The notes under the pieces were generated by a model, which had not been told where the DNA came from, searched no databases, and worked only from the letters and a program-made list of their open reading frames with translations. This document shows positions 60,840 through 64,000 of a stretch of DNA of 64,000 nucleotides, piece after piece. The position numbers were made by a program, and so were the translations under genes. Origin of the DNA: a bacterium (GTDB taxonomy: Bacteria; Sumerlaeota; Sumerlaeia; SLMS01; JAHLLQ01); contig JAHLLQ010000003.1 in the NCBI GenBank assembly GCA_020444065.1, positions 568,979 to 632,978 on the forward strand. The letters run 5' to 3'. The stretch's first letter is position 1; every line of letters begins with the position of its first letter.

Positions 60840-62678
60840 CTATTCCCAATCGATCGTGACGATCCCATCGTCGGGGATTTCCTCGATGGAAACTTGCCGT
60901 TCGATCGCCTTTCCGTTCGGCGGAGTGATCTCGACAGAAATCTCTGGCACATTGACGGAATCCAGGTAAAACGCGCCGTCGGCGTCGGTTTGCTTCGTGA
61001 TCGGCGGCAACGATCCGAAGCTGCCGGATACGAACGCCGGGCGTCCTGCGGCAGGCGGATTCAACTCCACGCGAATCATTCGTGGCGGTTGCGCGGCGTT
61101 CAGCGATAACTCGACGTGCTTCTCAAGATCGTCTTTTGAAATGTCCGCGGCGTCGCTGGGGAAGACCTCGACCGGCGAGACCGCCGTCGAGATGCGATAC
61201 GTGCCAGGCGTAATGATCGATACGGCCATGGAATTCGGCTCGGCTAGAAACTCGTCCGCACCAACGGCACGCCAGGTCTCGATTGGCTCGATATAGCGCT
61301 CGAGCAAGTAGATCGGATAGCGATCGGCGCTCTGCGATTCCAGCGTGCCCTTCAAGTCGTCGGGGATATCCAACACAAGCCATCGATAGACGGGGACCGT
61401 GTATTCTGCGGACGCATCACGATCTTCCAGATCGTCGCGGCGCAGCGAAGGGTTGTAGTCGAATCGGAATTCCGTCTGCGTGAGGGGGCGCTTGCCTTCC
61501 GGCTGCGAAATGGTGGCCTGGAACCGCGCCACCCGATCCATCGGCAGATCCTGGAACAGGAAATCGCCATTCGCGTCAGTTGTCTGGACGGATGCTATGG
61601 GCGCATCGATCCAACGAACGGGAACATCCGGCAGAGGTTGATCGCCGGCTTCGAGCACCAGTCGCCCATGTAGATCGTAGACGTTCATGTCCTCCTCAGA
61701 GAACAGCTTGCTCAGATCCAACTGCACCGTGCGTACGGACTCGGCGTCCAATTCGATCTCGATCGGCTGCGCTTCCAGGCCCTCCAGCGTGGAGAGGCGA
61801 ATGCGCAAGGCATCGTCGGGAAACAACGGAATCAGCTCCGCGTCCTCATCGGCCGTCATTAAGTACATCAGGTTGTTCTGGAGTGCATCGTAGAGGTCTT
61901 TCGAGGCGGCTTCCATCAAGGGAGCGATGCGCGATGCTTCCTCTGCATTCGCGCCGGTCACGCGGCTGAAGTTCGCTAGGTAGTGCGGCATCGGATTCGG
62001 ATTGTTGATCAATTGCACTCGCAGCCCAGTCGGCAGGTGAGCCTTCAACTCGCCGGCATCGATCAGTGCATCCTCCGGCTTTGCATCCGGCAACGCGACC
62101 GTTCCCATGTAGTAGCGAAGATCGGATTCCCACGCCAGAATCCGATAGGCGGGCGCTTCGGGAACTTCAACGGGGCCGAGAATTGCCGAACCATCTTCCT
62201 CAATCTCGACCGGCGCATTGATCCAGCGCACCACATTCGCCAGGTCCAGAGCGCTCTCCGGGCCGGCGCCTTCGCGGCCGGCTTCCACCCAGGAGTTGTA
62301 CTCGGCCAGATCTTCCGCAGAGACTTCCGTGATGCCCACTTGTGCGCGCAGCGATTTGCGATCGGCTCCGCCGGAAGGAAGAAGCGTCGCCGTCAGACGC
62401 AGAGCTTGCGGCTTCAACTCCGGCTTGGATTCTTCGTCGCGTCGCGCAGGTTCTGCTGTGGCGGATTCGGTCGGAGTGGCCGTCGGAGCGGCCGGCTCCT
62501 GCGGAGTCGGCACTGGCGTGGCGACTGCCTGCGCTTGCGTGTGCGGCGTCGATATCACTCCGGAGCGTACCGTTTCATCCCCGCCGCCGGAGAACACCAA
62601 GTAGAGCGCGGCGCTCAGGGCCAGAACCCCGAGCACCGCGTAAATCCAACCAGTCGATCCTCGCCGCTGTTCGCTCAC
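60840..62678 (-). CDS. Anchored periplasmic protein with carboxypeptidase-regulatory-like domain
   Basis: A 612-residue protein with one N-terminal membrane helix (WIYAVLGVLALSAALYLVFSGG), a Pro/Thr/Ala-rich spacer, and a large beta-rich exterior. Around residues 330-430 lies a CarboxypepD_reg-like module (HGRLVLEAGDQPLPDVPVRWIDA...TTDANGDFLFQDLPMDRVARF) and a second related unit near 560-600 (TDADGAFYLDSVNVPEISVEI). The overall family was not recognised. Its stop abuts the MBL gene stop. It lies 15 bases downstream of the 62694-63491 gene, so the two probably form an operon. Confidence 0.55.
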   Translation of the reverse strand: MSEQRRGSTGWIYAVLGVLALSAALYLVFSGGGDETVRSGVISTPHTQAQAVATPVPTPQEPAAPTATPTESATAEPARRDEESKPELKPQALRLTATLLPSGGADRKSLRAQVGITEVSAEDLAEYNSWVEAGREGAGPESALDLANVVRWINAPVEIEEDGSAILGPVEVPEAPAYRILAWESDLRYYMGTVALPDAKPEDALIDAGELKAHLPTGLRVQLINNPNPMPHYLANFSRVTGANAEEASRIAPLMEAASKDLYDALQNNLMYLMTADEDAELIPLFPDDALRIRLSTLEGLEAQPIEIELDAESVRTVQLDLSKLFSEEDMNVYDLHGRLVLEAGDQPLPDVPVRWIDAPIASVQTTDANGDFLFQDLPMDRVARFQATISQPEGKRPLTQTEFRFDYNPSLRRDDLEDRDASAEYTVPVYRWLVLDIPDDLKGTLESQSADRYPIYLLERYIEPIETWRAVGADEFLAEPNSMAVSIITPGTYRISTAVSPVEVFPSDAADISKDDLEKHVELSLNAAQPPRMIRVELNPPAAGRPAFVSGSFGSLPPITKQTDADGAFYLDSVNVPEISVEITPPNGKAIERQVSIEEIPDDGIVTIDWE

Positions 62679-62693
62679 GCTTTCTTCCTCCTG

Positions 62694-63491
62694 CTACTGG
62701 GCAAGCGCCGGCTCGCCTGCATCGGCATCGCTCGTCGATGAGTCCGAATTCTGTTGTTGATACTGCATCTGGCGCTGTTGCTGGCGCTGCCAATCCTTGA
62801 AGGCCTCGCGAATCACCATTTCGATGACGATGACCATCGGCCGCTCTTCCAGTTTGTCGCGATGCTGCAGAATCATGTCGATGTTGGCCTGTGGAATACC
62901 CGAATCATCGAGATCACGTAGAGCGCGATCCAGGTTGATGTTCACGTCCGCGTTCTGGTTGTTCCGCAGTTCATCGTCGACCTTGTAAATCATCTCTGTG
63001 AGATTCTCCCACAGATCGATCATCTCCTCGTTCCCATTGTCGGCAGCGTACTTGATGGTCAGTAGGGTCGTTTCCGAGTAGTAATTGAACTCGATAGGAG
63101 ACATCTCCTGCTCGCGCATGATAAGGGCCACATCCGACATGGCCGGGGGCAGTTTCGTCATCGCTAGGCTGACCACATCGCCGAAGGAAAGATCCGCTTT
63201 GCGCTTTTCCTGGGCCGCCGCAACGATTTCGCCGATGGCCGGGATCTGCAGGAAACGGTCGACCGTCTTGTCGCGGACAATCAGGTAGGCCTCGAACCGA
63301 TCCGGATCCATGGATCTATCCTCCGGTGCATCGAACGGATAGTCCTCCTGCACCTGGTGGATCTCGTTTGCGGCCTGTTCGTATGCGTTCGCCATTCCCT
63401 TGATCTTCACGCCGACGAATACAGCCAGGCCGACAGCCAACACGATGAGAAGGAGCGCCAGGACGCCGCAACCGATCAGGAATTTCTTCAT
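62694..63491 (-). CDS. Hypothetical single-pass membrane protein with Gln-rich tail
   Basis: A 265-residue protein. ATG 63491 (GGGAG nine bases upstream) begins MKKFLIGCGVLALLLIVLAV, a membrane anchor or lipobox-like start, followed by a helical exterior (ANAYEQAANEIHQVQEDYPF, DEYEKRKAD-type helices) and a C-terminal Gln-rich, Ser/Asp-rich tail (QRQQQRQMQYQQQNSDSS). The family was not recognised. First gene of the two-gene unit. Confidence 0.55.
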   Translation of the reverse strand: MKKFLIGCGVLALLLIVLAVGLAVFVGVKIKGMANAYEQAANEIHQVQEDYPFDAPEDRSMDPDRFEAYLIVRDKTVDRFLQIPAIGEIVAAAQEKRKADLSFGDVVSLAMTKLPPAMSDVALIMREQEMSPIEFNYYSETTLLTIKYAADNGNEEMIDLWENLTEMIYKVDDELRNNQNADVNINLDRALRDLDDSGIPQANIDMILQHRDKLEERPMVIVIEMVIREAFKDWQRQQQRQMQYQQQNSDSSTSDADAGEPALAQ

Positions 63492-63720
63492 GGTCTCTAT
63501 CTCCCTTGGCCGCACGATTCGGTGCGACCATCTGTGAGTCTTCGGAGGGTTCGGACACCCTTACCCCTGATCTCCAGGGGGCGGCAAGAGTCATTGCGCC
63601 CTCCGGCGTGATGGCACAGACCGCCCGGAACTTCCCTTGAGCGACCTGCGCCCCTTGCTCCATTCTACGCATACACACGGGCCGATATTCATCCAATGGC
63701 CTGATTTGAAAGGATTTCGC

Positions 63721-64000
63721 ATGCTCCCAACCAGTTTCCCACCCCTCCTGAAAGGTTCTGCTCATGTCAAAGTATGTGGTCTGACGCGAGCGGAGGATGC
63801 GCAACTGGCCTTGGATCTGGGTGCGTCATTTATTGGTTTGATCTTCGCCGCCGAAAGCCCTCGTCGCGTCACACGAGAGCAAGCCAAGGCGGTTCTCGAT
63901 GGCCTTCGCACGTCCGAAGAGAACCCTGTTCTTCCCATCGGTGTGTTTGTTCATGAACCGATCGAAGAGATCGTCGACCTCGTTGAAACGTTGGGTCTGG
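63721..64000 (+). CDS. trpF: Phosphoribosylanthranilate isomerase (partial, 5' part)
   Basis: From ATG 63721 the frame reads MLPTSFPPLLKGSAHVKVCG, then LTRAEDAQLALDLGASFIGL and IFAAESPRRVTREQAKAVLD. VKVCGLTRAEDA is the TrpF signature (Cys near the N-terminus, KxCG) and FAAESPRRV matches the second conserved block. AAAGGA lies six bases upstream. The frame is open to the window end (93 codons). It isomerises N-(5'-phosphoribosyl)-anthranilate in tryptophan synthesis. Divergent from the hypothetical membrane gene, 230 bases away. Confidence 0.92.
   Translation, partial: MLPTSFPPLLKGSAHVKVCGLTRAEDAQLALDLGASFIGLIFAAESPRRVTREQAKAVLDGLRTSEENPVLPIGVFVHEPIEEIVDLVETLGL

Noticed and set aside
1-64000. 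CRISPR array, prophage, IS element or toxin-antitoxin locus
   Set aside because: No regularly spaced repeats, integrase, transposase or phage structural genes were seen. The only CARF domain is the sensor of RtcR, not a CRISPR protein.

Overview
The window is 64 kb of GC-rich, densely coding chromosomal DNA from a free-living, Gram-negative-type bacterium. Lipoprotein and Sec signal peptides, a SurA-like periplasmic chaperone and YfhO and TrhA membrane proteins point to an envelope of that type. The prepilin-like protein at the left edge and many secreted orphan proteins resemble those of poorly cultured phyla such as Sumerlaeota or Planctomycetes-like lineages. That placement is an impression only, since no rRNA gene is present. 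No phage, IS element, CRISPR array, tRNA or rRNA gene was found.

Layout. 0-9 kb: a truncated prepilin, TrhA/hemolysin III, then a co-directional run of a GT-B-like glycosyltransferase, a YfhO-like protein, a ketopantoate reductase, a secreted propeller-like protein and a PpiC/SurA isomerase. 9-17 kb: HPr and enzyme I of the PTS, the RNA 2',3'-cyclic phosphodiesterase ThpR, a GT2 enzyme, orphan membrane/secreted genes and the L13-S9 ribosomal operon. 18.8-25.9 kb: an RNA-repair island (below). 25.9-37 kb: DUF2231 protein, an exported rubrerythrin, GT2, a receiver-PATAN protein, rluB/scpB/scpA, acpP-fabF-rnc, an RmlD-like reductase and a secreted orphan. 37-46 kb: a DUF3788 pair, a PAS/GAF sensor with no output domain, dihydropyrimidinase-PreT, a GH3 lipoprotein and an SRAP protein. 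46.7-60.8 kb: a 14 kb co-directional acyl-CoA catabolic operon (acyl-CoA dehydrogenase, ETF, ETF:quinone oxidoreductase, two carboxyltransferases, enoyl-CoA hydratase, thiolase, hydroxyacyl-CoA dehydrogenase, split biotin carboxylase/BCCP, MBL hydrolase). 60.8-64 kb: two anchored orphan proteins and the start of trpF.

The most interesting system is the RNA-repair island. On the minus strand it reads rsr (Ro60/TROVE protein) - intergenic RNA - rtcB (RNA ligase) - rtcA (RNA cyclase), the same order as the enterobacterial rsr-yrlBA-rtcBA operon. Divergent to it is an operon of a SAM methyltransferase translationally coupled to rtcR, the sigma-54 activator with a CARF sensor. The unannotated rsr-rtcB gap holds a candidate Y RNA: a long three-segment terminal stem closing around a perfect tRNA T-arm. 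A shorter tandem module sits upstream, echoing YrlB/YrlA. A correctly spaced -24/-12 promoter lies before rsr. The methyltransferase is the element I do not know from described Rtc systems.
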